From positions 1 to 14,254 of the forward strand of contig JANYAW010000070.1 in the NCBI GenBank assembly GCA_025361105.1: a stretch of DNA of 14,254 nt. The letters run 5' to 3'. Below, one piece after another: positions 1-6,887 of the stretch. Under the pieces are notes generated by a model. That model saw only the letters and a program-made list of their open reading frames with translations, was not told where the DNA came from and made no database searches. A program made the position numbers and the translations under genes. The first letter of the stretch is position 1. Every line of letters begins with the position of its first letter. This DNA comes from Rhodocyclaceae bacterium (lineage in GTDB: Bacteria; Pseudomonadota; Gammaproteobacteria; Burkholderiales; Rhodocyclaceae).

Positions 1-1796
1 CGCGCCAGACTAGCCGCAGCTTCTACCTTGAGCTTTGCATAGCCCAAGCTCGCCGACGAAGGCACACGCACATCTATCGCAATGTTTCCACCATCGGATT
101 TGGGCAGGAAGCTTGAACCGCCATACATTGCCTGCAATGCAATGGCGGAGATAAAACTGACCGCAGCAATAAGAACCATTGAACGGCGGTGATGTAAAGC
201 CCACGTAATCACTTTGCCATAGCGATTGGCTTGCGCATCAAACCAGCGATTAAAGCGCTGCAAATGATGACCAATGCCGCGCCGTGGTGCGTCATGATGA
301 CCTGGTGGATCACCCCAATAGGCCGAGAGCATCGGGTCTAGCGTGAATGATATGAACAGGCTTACCAGCACCGATGTCGCCACCGTCAACGCAAAGGGCC
401 GGAACCATTCGCCCGAGCCACCGGGCATAAACGCGATCGGGATAAACACGGCGATGATGGAAAAAGTTGTCGCTACCACCGCCATACCAATTTCTCGCGT
501 GCCTTCGGAAGCCGCTGTAAGTCGATCTTCCCCGGCTTGCATGTGGCGCACAATGTTTTCGCGCACCACAATCGCATCGTCAATCAGCACACCGATAGCC
601 AGCGACAGTCCCAGCAGCGTCATGAAATTGAGTGTGAAACCGCACAGCCATACAGCGATAAACGCAGCGATTACTGAAGTCGGCAAACTCAATGCGGTAA
701 TCAAAGTCGAACGCCACGAATTGAGAAATGCATAGACCACAAAAACAGTCAGCAGTGCACCGAACATTAATGACTCGATGACATTGTTGAGACTGTCTTG
801 CGCGTCCTCGCCACCATCTTCGGTTATTTTAAGTTTACTGCCTGCGGGCAAGGTGCCGGGTTTCTCTGCCGTCCCGTTGACTTCTTCCACCATTGCACGG
901 ATTCGATTCGCCACACTCACCGTACTGGCATCGCGCGCACGGGTGACGGAAAGACTCACATTGGGATTGCCATTGCGCAGGCTAAAACTCGACAAGTCAG
1001 CGAAGCCATCCGAAATTTCCGCAATCTGCCCCAGCCGCAAAACTTCGCCGCCCATGCGCTTGACCACCACCTGCGCAAAATCAGCGGGTGATTCAATGCG
1101 GCCAACTAAACGAATACTTTGCTCATCCAGCACGCCACGGATACGCCCGACTGGTGCCGTCAGGTTTTGGCTACGCAAAGCGTTGGTGACATCGGTGACA
1201 GAAATATTGAATTCACGAAGTTTTTCGGCGCGCAACAATATGCTCAATTCGCGGCGCAGCGAGCCGCCAACGTTTACTATCGAAACCCCTTCGATGCCAC
1301 GAAAGCGATCGGCCAATACATCTTCTGCCATCCGCGAAATTTCGGCGTGACTCAGCGTGTCAGACGACAACGCAATTTGCATAATCGGTCGCGCACCCGG
1401 GTCGACATGCCGCAACACCGGCTCACGCATTTCAAGTGGCAACTTGTGCCGCACGGCACCAATCGCGTTGCGAATTTCATCAGCAGCTTCAATCATGTTT
1501 TTCTTGAAATTGAAGATCACTATGATTTGCGCGTTGCTCTCGCTCGCGGTGGCGCGGATTTGATATACGCCGGAAATGCTCAAAAATTGTTTTTCGATGC
1601 GATTGATAATCTCGCGCTCGACCGTATCGGGCGAGGCTCCCGGGTAGGGAATGTTCACCACGATCACCGGTTGCTCGACATCAGGAATCTGATTGACGCG
1701 CAAATTTTTCAGCGCCAATAGTCCGAGACACATCAGCATGACGATGATCACGACCATCGACACGGGTCGCTTGATACTGAAGTCTGAAAGGAACAT
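1..1796 (-). CDS. RND efflux pump inner-membrane transporter (HAE1/AcrB-like), 3' end beyond the left edge
   Basis: This is an uninterrupted reading frame of 598 codons that leaves the window at base 1. It encodes a proton-driven resistance-nodulation-division (RND) transporter of the inner membrane. The N-terminus (MFLSDFSIKRPVSMVVII) is the family's cytoplasmic helix plus TM1. Residues about 35-330 form the first porter half, including PYPGASPDTVE near 50-60. TM2-TM6 follow from about 340. The TM4 motif GVLIDDAIVVRENIV holds the Asp pair D406/D407, equivalent to the proton-relay D407/D408 of AcrB. The visible part equals slightly more than half of a typical protein of about 1,030 residues; the second porter half and TM8-12 lie outside. 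The ATG is two bases after the stop of the adaptor gene, which indicates translational coupling in one operon. The substrate cannot be read from the sequence. The family call is firm; the subfamily is not resolved. Confidence 0.95.
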   Translation of the reverse strand, partial: MFLSDFSIKRPVSMVVIIVMLMCLGLLALKNLRVNQIPDVEQPVIVVNIPYPGASPDTVEREIINRIEKQFLSISGVYQIRATASESNAQIIVIFNFKKNMIEAADEIRNAIGAVRHKLPLEMREPVLRHVDPGARPIMQIALSSDTLSHAEISRMAEDVLADRFRGIEGVSIVNVGGSLRRELSILLRAEKLREFNISVTDVTNALRSQNLTAPVGRIRGVLDEQSIRLVGRIESPADFAQVVVKRMGGEVLRLGQIAEISDGFADLSSFSLRNGNPNVSLSVTRARDASTVSVANRIRAMVEEVNGTAEKPGTLPAGSKLKITEDGGEDAQDSLNNVIESLMFGALLTVFVVYAFLNSWRSTLITALSLPTSVIAAFIAVWLCGFTLNFMTLLGLSLAIGVLIDDAIVVRENIVRHMQAGEDRLTAASEGTREIGMAVVATTFSIIAVFIPIAFMPGGSGEWFRPFALTVATSVLVSLFISFTLDPMLSAYWGDPPGHHDAPRRGIGHHLQRFNRWFDAQANRYGKVITWALHHRRSMVLIAAVSFISAIALQAMYGGSSFLPKSDGGNIAIDVRVPSSASLGYAKLKVEAAASLA

Positions 1797-1798
1797 TT

Positions 1799-2941
1799 TT
1801 AGCCGCCTTTCCTGGTCTTGTCAGTTGTTACATCGGCGGTGTCCGCCTTCGGTGATGGGGCGGCGGCAAATTTAATTTTCTGCCCGTCTTTCAATGTCAC
1901 TGCAGGTGCACGCAAGACTTGGTCGCCCTCGGACAATCCGCTAATCACCACATAGTCGCCACGCCGTGAATCACGCGCGCCCAACTTCAATGGAGATTTT
2001 TTCAAGCTCGTGCCATTGACGCTCCATGCGTAAGCTTTGTCACTTTCCATAACCAAGCTACTGGCTGGAATGGTCAGTGCCGTGCCGCCTGCGGCGATGC
2101 GACCTTCGGCAAATAAACCAGAGAGCGCTGGTTGTCGTCCGCCGTCAAAACCAACTTGTACCTCAACTTGGCGAGTGGCGGGGTTGGCCGAAGGGCTCAC
2201 GCGCGTCACCGTGCCGGTGAATTCATCCGCGCCATAACCGTTGATACGGAAACTCACTTTTTCACCGAGCTTGACGCTACCGATGCTGTCAGCAGAAACA
2301 AATCCTTCGAAACGCAAACTGGTCGGATCAACCACCTTGAGCAACTCCTTGCCTACCTGCGCCGAATCACCTGCCGACACTTTTTTATCACTCACCACGC
2401 CATCAAATGGCGCGCGCGCTTCAGTACGTTGCAATTGTTGTCTGGCCTGCGCTTGGCGCGTTTGCGCGGCCGCCAAATCGCTTTGTGCATTGTTGCGACG
2501 AATTTCAGAATCTTCTAATTGCTGCGTAGTCACCATGCCCGATTCGCGCAATTTCTTCAGTCGCTGTAATTGCCGCTCGGCTTGATCAAAGGATTGGCTC
2601 GCTGCTCTCACCGCCTCACCCGCCGAATTCATGCTGTCGCGAATCGCCGCGTCATCAAGGCGCACCAGCAAATCACCACGCTTGACCACATCACCATTTT
2701 CTTTGAGCACTTGAAGCACCACGGCTTGAACTTCCGCACGCAGGTCCGCGCGCCGCGCCGGCTGCACGGTGCCGGTAATTACAGCCCCCATTGCCAGTGC
2801 GTTGCTTTGAATCGGCAACAAATCTTCGGGCGATATCTGCAAGGCGCGCTCACTCGCTTCACCTTCTGTCTTGGTCTCTGGTTTGTTGCAGGCAGTCAGC
2901 ACCGCCGCACACACAAACATCATCAAAATTCTTTGTCGCAT
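1799..2941 (-). CDS. RND efflux periplasmic adaptor (membrane fusion protein), lipoprotein
   Basis: This 380-residue protein would bridge the RND pump to an outer-membrane channel. A longer in-frame start exists at 3184, but I chose the ATG at 2941. It has a GGAAAG ribosome binding site 8 bases upstream and directly gives a lipoprotein signal peptide: MRQRILMMF, a hydrophobic stretch, then the lipobox LTAC with Cys18 and Asn19. The first biotinyl-lipoyl half lies near residues 55-100 (VLKENGDVVKRGDLLVRLDD). An alpha-helical hairpin rich in Gln, Arg and Ala follows at about 105-180. The second lipoyl half (ARAPFDGVVSDKKVSAGDSA) comes next, then the beta-barrel and membrane-proximal domains. 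The C-terminus is Lys-rich. It is the first gene of the efflux operon, with the pump two bases downstream. No outer-membrane channel gene lies upstream within the window. The substrate is unknown. Confidence 0.93.
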   Translation of the reverse strand: MRQRILMMFVCAAVLTACNKPETKTEGEASERALQISPEDLLPIQSNALAMGAVITGTVQPARRADLRAEVQAVVLQVLKENGDVVKRGDLLVRLDDAAIRDSMNSAGEAVRAASQSFDQAERQLQRLKKLRESGMVTTQQLEDSEIRRNNAQSDLAAAQTRQAQARQQLQRTEARAPFDGVVSDKKVSAGDSAQVGKELLKVVDPTSLRFEGFVSADSIGSVKLGEKVSFRINGYGADEFTGTVTRVSPSANPATRQVEVQVGFDGGRQPALSGLFAEGRIAAGGTALTIPASSLVMESDKAYAWSVNGTSLKKSPLKLGARDSRRGDYVVISGLSEGDQVLRAPAVTLKDGQKIKFAAAPSPKADTADVTTDKTRKGG

Positions 2942-2949
2942 CGCGAGAA

Positions 2950-2955
2950 CTTTCC
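2950..2955 (-). promoter_or_regulatory. Ribosome binding site fixing the adaptor start
   Basis: GGAAAG on the minus strand lies 8 bases before the ATG at 2941. It supports this start over the upstream in-frame ATG at 3184, whose 81 extra residues do not look like a signal sequence. Confidence 0.7.
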
Positions 2956-3047
2956 AAATAAATAAGGTAGTGAATAGAGTGATAGGCCGCGTGAAATCGA
3001 AAAACTTGACGCTCCAAATCAACCGCCGGAATTCTACTGCGCGCGCC

Positions 3048-3072
3048 AGTTGGTGCTGGTGACACGCCGTTA
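3048..3072 (+). repeat. Dispersed short repeat, copy A
   Basis: This 25-base segment begins AGTTGGTGCTGGTGACACGC. It matches 12170-12194 read on the opposite strand at 23 of 25 positions. Its first 14 bases, plus one flanking C, also occur in the extra segment of ligA at 6002-6016. It lies in the divergent spacer between the efflux operon and the flavodoxin-like gene. CCAG at 3046-3049 can pair with CTGG at 3056-3059. No protein or known mobile element is associated with it. Confidence 0.6.
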
Positions 3073-3099
3073 GCAGAGGTATGAAACGCAGAATCAGTA

Positions 3100-3125
3100 G
3101 GATGAACTGCACGGATGAACTGCAC
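3100..3125 (+). repeat. Perfect tandem duplication, 13 bp x 2
   Basis: The unit GGATGAACTGCAC occurs twice in direct succession (3100-3112 and 3113-3125) with no mismatch, in the spacer upstream of both divergent genes. It looks like a replication-slippage duplication or a repeated protein-binding site; the sequence does not decide between these. Confidence 0.85.
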
Positions 3126-3230
3126 CGCGTCGCGTTTGTCGGTCGATTCTTGTTAACATGAGCTCTTGCGCAAGCCCGCGTCATCCGCGATGCAGAACAG
3201 TAATTCGCAACAATTCAAAAATTTTCCCAC

Positions 3231-3740
3231 ATGAAAACGCTGTTGATTGTTTATCACTCCACCACCGGCGCGACGGCGCAAATGGCCGAGGCCGCTGCCG
3301 CCGGCGCAAAAAATATCGAGCGCACCGATGGCGAACCCGAAGTGCGAGTACGGCTGCTCCACGCAGCAGCCGCTGGCCCTGCCGACGTGCTAGCCGCCGA
3401 TGCCTATATTTTCGCCACGCCAGAATATCTCGCCGCAATTGCCGGTCTGATGAAGGATTTTTTTGACCGCAGTTACTACGGTGTGCTCGACCAAATCAAT
3501 GGCCGTCGCTATGCCACCATCATTTGTGCGGGCAGCGACGGTACCAATGCCGCGCGTCAAGTTGAACGCATCGCCAACGGCTGGCGGCTGGAAGCGGTGG
3601 CCGCGCCGCTCATCACCTGCACGCACGCGCAAACCCCTGAGCAAATCTTGGCGCCCAAACATCTTTCGGCCCGCGAACTAGAGCGTGGTGCAGAGCTTGG
3701 TGCGACGATCGCGGCGGGTCTTGCGCTTGGTGCGTTCTAA
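3231..3740 (+). CDS. Flavodoxin-like / NAD(P)H-dependent FMN oxidoreductase family protein
   Basis: This 169-residue protein has a flavodoxin fold. The N-terminal strand and phosphate loop read MKTLLIVYHSTTGATAQMAE, and the STTGAT turn (residues 10-15) would hold the FMN phosphate. The second flavin-contact region, YIFATPEYLAAIAGLMKDFFDR (about residues 62-84), matches the pattern of WrbA-type and NADPH-dependent FMN reductase proteins. GSDGTNAARQ near residue 100 fits the third loop. The length is normal for a single flavodoxin-like domain. There is no signal peptide, so it should be cytoplasmic. The ribosome binding site is weak. It is divergent from the efflux operon, and the neighbours give no clue to its electron partner. 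The fold is secure; the physiological reaction is unknown. Confidence 0.85.
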   Translation: MKTLLIVYHSTTGATAQMAEAAAAGAKNIERTDGEPEVRVRLLHAAAAGPADVLAADAYIFATPEYLAAIAGLMKDFFDRSYYGVLDQINGRRYATIICAGSDGTNAARQVERIANGWRLEAVAAPLITCTHAQTPEQILAPKHLSARELERGAELGATIAAGLALGAF

Positions 3741-3766
3741 ACGTCCTTCGAACTTCCTTCGTCGAA

Positions 3767-3791
3767 TGCCGTTCTAGTGCCGTTCTAGTGC
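3767..3791 (+). repeat. Perfect tandem repeat, 11 bp, 2.3 copies
   Basis: The DNA is strictly periodic at 11 bases through this stretch (unit CCGTTCTAGTG). It lies just after the flavodoxin-like gene and immediately upstream of the proposed -35 element of the HU promoter. Confidence 0.8.
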
Positions 3792-3821
3792 TTGAATGTG
3801 CATTGTGTGCGGGTGTAAGAT
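3792..3821 (+). promoter_or_regulatory. Candidate sigma-70 promoter for the HU gene
   Basis: TTGAAT (3792-3797) and TAAGAT (3816-3821) are separated by 18 bases. The expected start near 3828 would place the inverted repeat at 3829-3857 at the very 5' end of the transcript and give a leader of about 150 bases. This rests on pattern matching only. Confidence 0.4.
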
Positions 3822-3828
3822 AAGTCAG

Positions 3829-3857
3829 GGTGCCGTTTCACTCGCGGAAATGGCACC
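3829..3857 (+). promoter_or_regulatory. Stem-loop in the HU leader or after the flavodoxin-like gene
   Basis: GGTGCCGTTTC pairs with GAAATGGCACC over 11 base pairs, one of them G-U, around a seven-base loop. No T-tract follows, so it is not a standard intrinsic terminator. Its position fits a 5'-end hairpin on the HU mRNA; it could also protect the 3' end of the upstream transcript. Confidence 0.6.
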
Positions 3858-3978
3858 TTCGTAGCAACCAATCATTTATGCAACAAAAAAATTTCTGCAA
3901 AAACGTGCACCATTTCCCGCCAACTGATGCAGAATTGCCCACAGTTTCACTTCACACAACTATTAAGGAACATGTCAC

Positions 3979-4275
3979 ATGAATAAATCTGAACTGATCG
4001 AACAAGTCGCTGCCGCCGCCGACCTGTCCAAAGCTGCCGCTGAAAAAGCAGTTGCTGCACTTATCGCCACCGTCGTCAAGACCGTTGCTAAAGGCGACAC
4101 CGTCGCTCTGATCGGCTTTGGCACTTTCAAATCATCCAAGCGCGCTGCCCGCGTTGGTCGCAATCCGGCGACTGGCAAAGAGCTGAAAATCGCCGCCACC
4201 ACTGTGCCCCGCTTCACCGCTGGCGCAACCTTCAAGACCGCAGTTGCAGGCAAAAAAGCGGCAAAGAAAAAATAA
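3979..4275 (+). CDS. hupB: HU family nucleoid-associated DNA-binding protein
   Basis: This 98-residue HU protein would bind and bend DNA as a dimer in the nucleoid. The N-terminus MNKSELIEQVAAAADLSK is the family's first helix pair. GFGTF is at residues 46-50. The DNA-binding arm carries GRNPATGKELKI (60-71), with the intercalating proline at residue 63. The core ends near residue 90 and is followed by a short basic tail, GKKAAKKK, a small version of the Lys/Ala tails seen on some HU proteins of Betaproteobacteria. AAGGAA, 8 bases before the ATG, is a good ribosome binding site. The gene is monocistronic: a candidate promoter and long leader lie upstream and a strong terminator follows. HU rather than IHF is favoured by the N-terminus and overall pattern. 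Confidence 0.95.
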   Translation: MNKSELIEQVAAAADLSKAAAEKAVAALIATVVKTVAKGDTVALIGFGTFKSSKRAARVGRNPATGKELKIAATTVPRFTAGATFKTAVAGKKAAKKK

Positions 4276-4294
4276 TTTTCGAGGCAAGAAAAAA

Positions 4295-4327
4295 TGGCCC
4301 GCTGAATTTTCAGCGGGTCATTTTTTT
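4295..4327 (+). terminator. Intrinsic terminator of the HU gene
   Basis: TGGCCCGCTGA pairs with TCAGCGGGTCA around the loop ATTT, giving 11 pairs with one G-U. Seven T's follow at 4321-4327. It starts 20 bases after the HU stop codon. The A-rich flank on the left means it could also stop transcription coming from the right. Confidence 0.9.
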
Positions 4328-4440
4328 GCCTTACCTTTAATACCGGCGAAACAAAGCAAAAGCAGACACCATCAGATCTAATAAAAAACTACGTATCGAT
4401 TTACGAGAAGGAATCAACGCAAACAATCCTCGTCTGGAAA

Positions 4441-4477
4441 AAGAAAAAGCGCCCCAGAAATCAGGGCGCTTTTTCTT
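4441..4477 (-). terminator. Intrinsic terminator downstream of tRNA-Asp (symmetrical stem)
   Basis: AAGAAAAAGCGCCC (4441-4454) is exactly complementary to GGGCGCTTTTTCTT (4464-4477) across a nine-base loop. Read on the minus strand, the GC stem is followed by a T-rich tract, 8 bases after the encoded CCA of tRNA-Asp. The A/T arms make it functional in principle in both directions. I see nothing in the stretch between this and the HU terminator (4328-4440). Confidence 0.85.
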
Positions 4478-4484
4478 GCATTGG

Positions 4485-4561
4485 TGGCGGAGTGGACGGG
4501 ACTCGAACCCGCGACCCCCGGCGTGACAGGCCGGTATTCTAACCAACTGAACTACCACTCC
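4485..4561 (-). tRNA. tRNA-Asp (anticodon GUC)
   Basis: This 77-nt tRNA folds as a cloverleaf. The acceptor stem GGAGTGG pairs with CCACTCC. The D arm contains AGTTCAGTTGGTTAGAAT. The anticodon stem CCGGC/GCCGG carries loop CTGTCAC with anticodon GTC (complement at 4525-4527). The T arm is GCGGGTTCGAGTCCCGT. The discriminator G is followed by an encoded CCA. It closely matches the E. coli tRNA-Asp sequence as I remember it. GUC is one of the four anticodon types modified with queuosine at G34, which links it functionally to queF in this window. It lies 97 bases downstream of ligA on the same strand, with a candidate promoter between. Confidence 0.97.
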
Positions 4562-4575
4562 GCAAAGAGGCGCGA

Positions 4576-4604
4576 ATTCTGCCACACGCGAAGCGCTTGT
4601 GCAA
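4576..4604 (-). promoter_or_regulatory. Candidate promoter for tRNA-Asp
   Basis: On the minus strand, TTGCAC (4599-4604) and CAGAAT (4576-4581) are 17 bases apart. A GC-rich discriminator (TCGCGCC) follows, of the kind found at stable-RNA promoters under stringent control. The -35 match is weak, so read-through from ligA remains an alternative. Confidence 0.4.
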
Positions 4605-4658
4605 GGATTGCCGACGAAAAATCGTGTTTATTCGCTCCAAGTTCGTGCGCCAATTTGA

Positions 4659-6887
4659 TCAATCACCGCGCGCCAACAAATCGCGAAATTCTGCCTCATC
4701 CAAGACGCTTAAACCTAGCGCCAAGGCCTTTTCGAACTTCGTCCCCGCTTCAATGCCGGCGACGACGTAATCGGTCTTCCTGGACACGCTACCGGCGACT
4801 TTGCCGCCCATCGTTTCAATCATTTCTTTGGCCGCTTCACGGCTCAAGCTAGGCAGCGTTCCAGTAAGCACGAAAGTCTTGCCCGCGATGGGTGATGTTG
4901 CCAGCGCGGCCGGTTTGGCATCAGGCCAGTTCACGCCTGCGAAACGTAATTGCACAACCACTTCGAGATTATGTGCTTGCGAGAAAAATTGCACGATGGA
5001 CTCGGCGACAATCGGACCCACATCGGGCACTTGCTGCAATTGCGCCAAATCCGCGCCTAGCAGCGCATCAAGTCGCCCAAAATGTCGCGCCAAATCTTTG
5101 GCGGTGGCTTCGCCGACATTGCGAATCCCCAGCGCGTAGATGAAACGCGCCAGCGTCGTACGTTTACTTTTATCAATCGCGGCCAATAAATTCGTCGCCG
5201 ATTTTTCGGCCATACGCTCTAAATTCGCGAGGCCGACGATCCCTAGTTTATAAATATCGGCAGGCGTTTTGACTATAGCGGCATCGACCAATTGATCGAC
5301 TAATTTTTCACCCAGCCCTTCGATGTCAAGCGCACGTCGTGAGGCGAAATGTAGCAAGGCTTGTTTGCGCTGCGCCGGACAATACAGCCCGCCGGTGCAA
5401 CGCGCGGCGGATTCGCCTTCTTCTCTGGCAACCGCCGAGCCACACACCGGGCAATTGGTCGGCATCACAAACTCTATCGACTCGCCCACAATTGTTGGGC
5501 GCAGTTCGAGCACGGAGGAAACAACTTCAGGAATCACATCACCCGCGCGACGCACAATCACTGTGTCGCCGATGCGCACATCTTTGCGCCGGACTTCGTC
5601 TTCGTTGTGCAAGGTAGCATTGGTCACCGTCACACCACCAACAAAAACCGGCGCGAGGCGCGCAACGGGCGTAATTGCGCCGGTACGCCCGACTTGCACA
5701 TCTATCGCCAACACCGTGGTTTGTGCTTCTTCGGCGGGAAATTTGTGGGCGATGGCAAAGCGTGGTGCGCGGGAAACGAAACCCATTTGTTGTTGGTCGG
5801 CGATACGATTAACTTTGTACACCACGCCATCTATGTCGTAAGGCAATTGAACACGCGCCGCGCCGATGCGTTGGTAATACGCCAGCAATCCCGCCGCGCC
5901 GCGCACCACTTCGCGTTCGGTCGCAATCGGCAATCCCCAACTGGCTAACTTATGCATCATCTCGCTGTGGAATGTCATGCGTAGTTCGGTCGCGTTGGTG
6001 TCAGTTGGTGCTGGTGTGGAGTCTCGGCTTTGCACAGCCGAGCCGCTGCGCAGGCGCAAAGCAGTGCTTTGCGAATTCCCTGCTTCGCCGCCGTTAGCGT
6101 CGTCTGTTGCACTCAACTCGGAAACCTCGTCGGCGGACTGTAGCGACACAATCTCCGTAGCTTCGATGCGCGCACTTTCACCCACGCCATAAGCAAAAAA
6201 ACGCAACGAACGTTCGGCAGTAACTCGGGGATCAAGCTGACGCAAACTGCCAGCGGCGGCATTTCGTGGATTGGCAAATTCCTTGTCGCCCTTGGCACGC
6301 TGGCGTTGATTGAGCCGATCAAAATCGCGCCGAAACATCAGCACTTCACCGCGCACTTCCAATAACGGCGGAATATTTTCACCGCTTAAGCGCAAGGGAA
6401 TCGTTTTTATGGTGCGTAAATTCGCCGTGACATCTTCGCCGGTGAAGCCATCGCCACGTGTAGCACCTTGCACGAACAAGCCATTTTCATAGCGCAGTGA
6501 AATCGCCAAGCCATCAAATTTTGGCTCGCAGGCATAGTCAACTTTTTCTACCGCCAAAGCATCGCTACAACGCTTATCAAACGCTGCCACTTCGGCATCT
6601 TCAAAGGCGTTGTTGAGCGAAAGCATCGGCGTGGTGTGGGTGACAGCGCTGAAGGTCGCCAGCGCCGCGCCGCCTACGCGCTGCGTCGGTGAATCGGCGC
6701 GGCAAAGTTGCGGATGGGCCAGCTCCAAGTCCTGCAATTCACGAAATAATTTGTCGTAACTTGCGTCAGCAATCGTCGGCGTGTCCAACACGTAATAGCT
6801 GTGGTTATGTGCCTCAATCAATGCACGCAACTCATCGACGCGCAAGCGTGCAAGCTCGCTATCGTTTGTAGCATTTGCTCCGCTCAT
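4659..6887 (-). CDS. ligA: NAD+-dependent DNA ligase with about 60 extra residues
   Basis: This 742-residue protein seals nicks in DNA using NAD+, joining Okazaki fragments and repair products. Domains in order: Ia (1-70, HNHSYYVLDTPTIADASYDKL) for NAD+ binding; adenylation domain with the nucleophile Lys123 in KFDG (123-126); OB fold (about 390-470, VGRTGAITPVARL); zinc finger Cys479, Cys482, Cys497 and Cys503; four helix-hairpin-helix repeats (about 515-640); BRCT (about 665-742). The length exceeds the 671 residues of E. coli LigA. The excess lies between YGVG (233-236) and WGLP (317-320): 80 residues here against about 20 in E. coli. The extra segment is Ser/Thr/Ala-rich and unlike the rest of the protein. 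All catalytic and metal-binding residues are present, so the enzyme should be active. The ATG shares one base with the zipA stop (TGATG), indicating coupled translation. Confidence 0.97.
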   Translation of the reverse strand: MSGANATNDSELARLRVDELRALIEAHNHSYYVLDTPTIADASYDKLFRELQDLELAHPQLCRADSPTQRVGGAALATFSAVTHTTPMLSLNNAFEDAEVAAFDKRCSDALAVEKVDYACEPKFDGLAISLRYENGLFVQGATRGDGFTGEDVTANLRTIKTIPLRLSGENIPPLLEVRGEVLMFRRDFDRLNQRQRAKGDKEFANPRNAAAGSLRQLDPRVTAERSLRFFAYGVGESARIEATEIVSLQSADEVSELSATDDANGGEAGNSQSTALRLRSGSAVQSRDSTPAPTDTNATELRMTFHSEMMHKLASWGLPIATEREVVRGAAGLLAYYQRIGAARVQLPYDIDGVVYKVNRIADQQQMGFVSRAPRFAIAHKFPAEEAQTTVLAIDVQVGRTGAITPVARLAPVFVGGVTVTNATLHNEDEVRRKDVRIGDTVIVRRAGDVIPEVVSSVLELRPTIVGESIEFVMPTNCPVCGSAVAREEGESAARCTGGLYCPAQRKQALLHFASRRALDIEGLGEKLVDQLVDAAIVKTPADIYKLGIVGLANLERMAEKSATNLLAAIDKSKRTTLARFIYALGIRNVGEATAKDLARHFGRLDALLGADLAQLQQVPDVGPIVAESIVQFFSQAHNLEVVVQLRFAGVNWPDAKPAALATSPIAGKTFVLTGTLPSLSREAAKEMIETMGGKVAGSVSRKTDYVVAGIEAGTKFEKALALGLSVLDEAEFRDLLARGD
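6002..6016 (+). repeat. Dispersed short repeat, partial copy C inside ligA
   Basis: CAGTTGGTGCTGGTG is identical to 3047-3061 in the spacer next to the efflux operon. Here it lies in the ligA reading frame and encodes residues 291-296 of the extra segment on the minus strand. Confidence 0.6.
6023..6073. repeat. Palindrome cluster inside the extra segment of ligA
   Basis: Three inverted repeats lie in succession. CTCGGCT/AGCCGAG spans 6023-6042 with a six-base loop. CTGCGCAG at 6046-6053 is a perfect palindrome. CGCAAAGC/GCTTTGCG spans 6055-6073 with a three-base loop. Together they encode residues 272-289 of LigA, inside the region that has no counterpart in the standard enzyme. The arrangement resembles a REP-like or other small palindromic element that has inserted in frame. 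Confidence 0.7.

Noticed and set aside
343..1721. Several plus-strand open frames of 97-200 codons over the RND pump gene
   Set aside because: They are antisense to a continuous, strongly conserved RND frame on the minus strand, and their translations are Ser/Arg/Thr-rich with no recognisable family.
2942..3184. N-terminal extension of the adaptor to the ATG at 3184
   Set aside because: The extra 81 residues are not signal-like. The ATG at 2941 has a good ribosome binding site and yields a proper lipoprotein signal peptide.
3972..3986. Four-codon upstream frame (ATG TCA CAT GAA TAA) overlapping the HU start
   Set aside because: The ribosome binding site spacing clearly favours the ATG at 3979, and such short overlaps arise readily by chance.
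5323..5948. Plus-strand open frames of 172 and 195 codons over ligA
   Set aside because: Antisense shadows of the OB-fold and zinc-finger part of LigA, with no ribosome binding site and no family resemblance.
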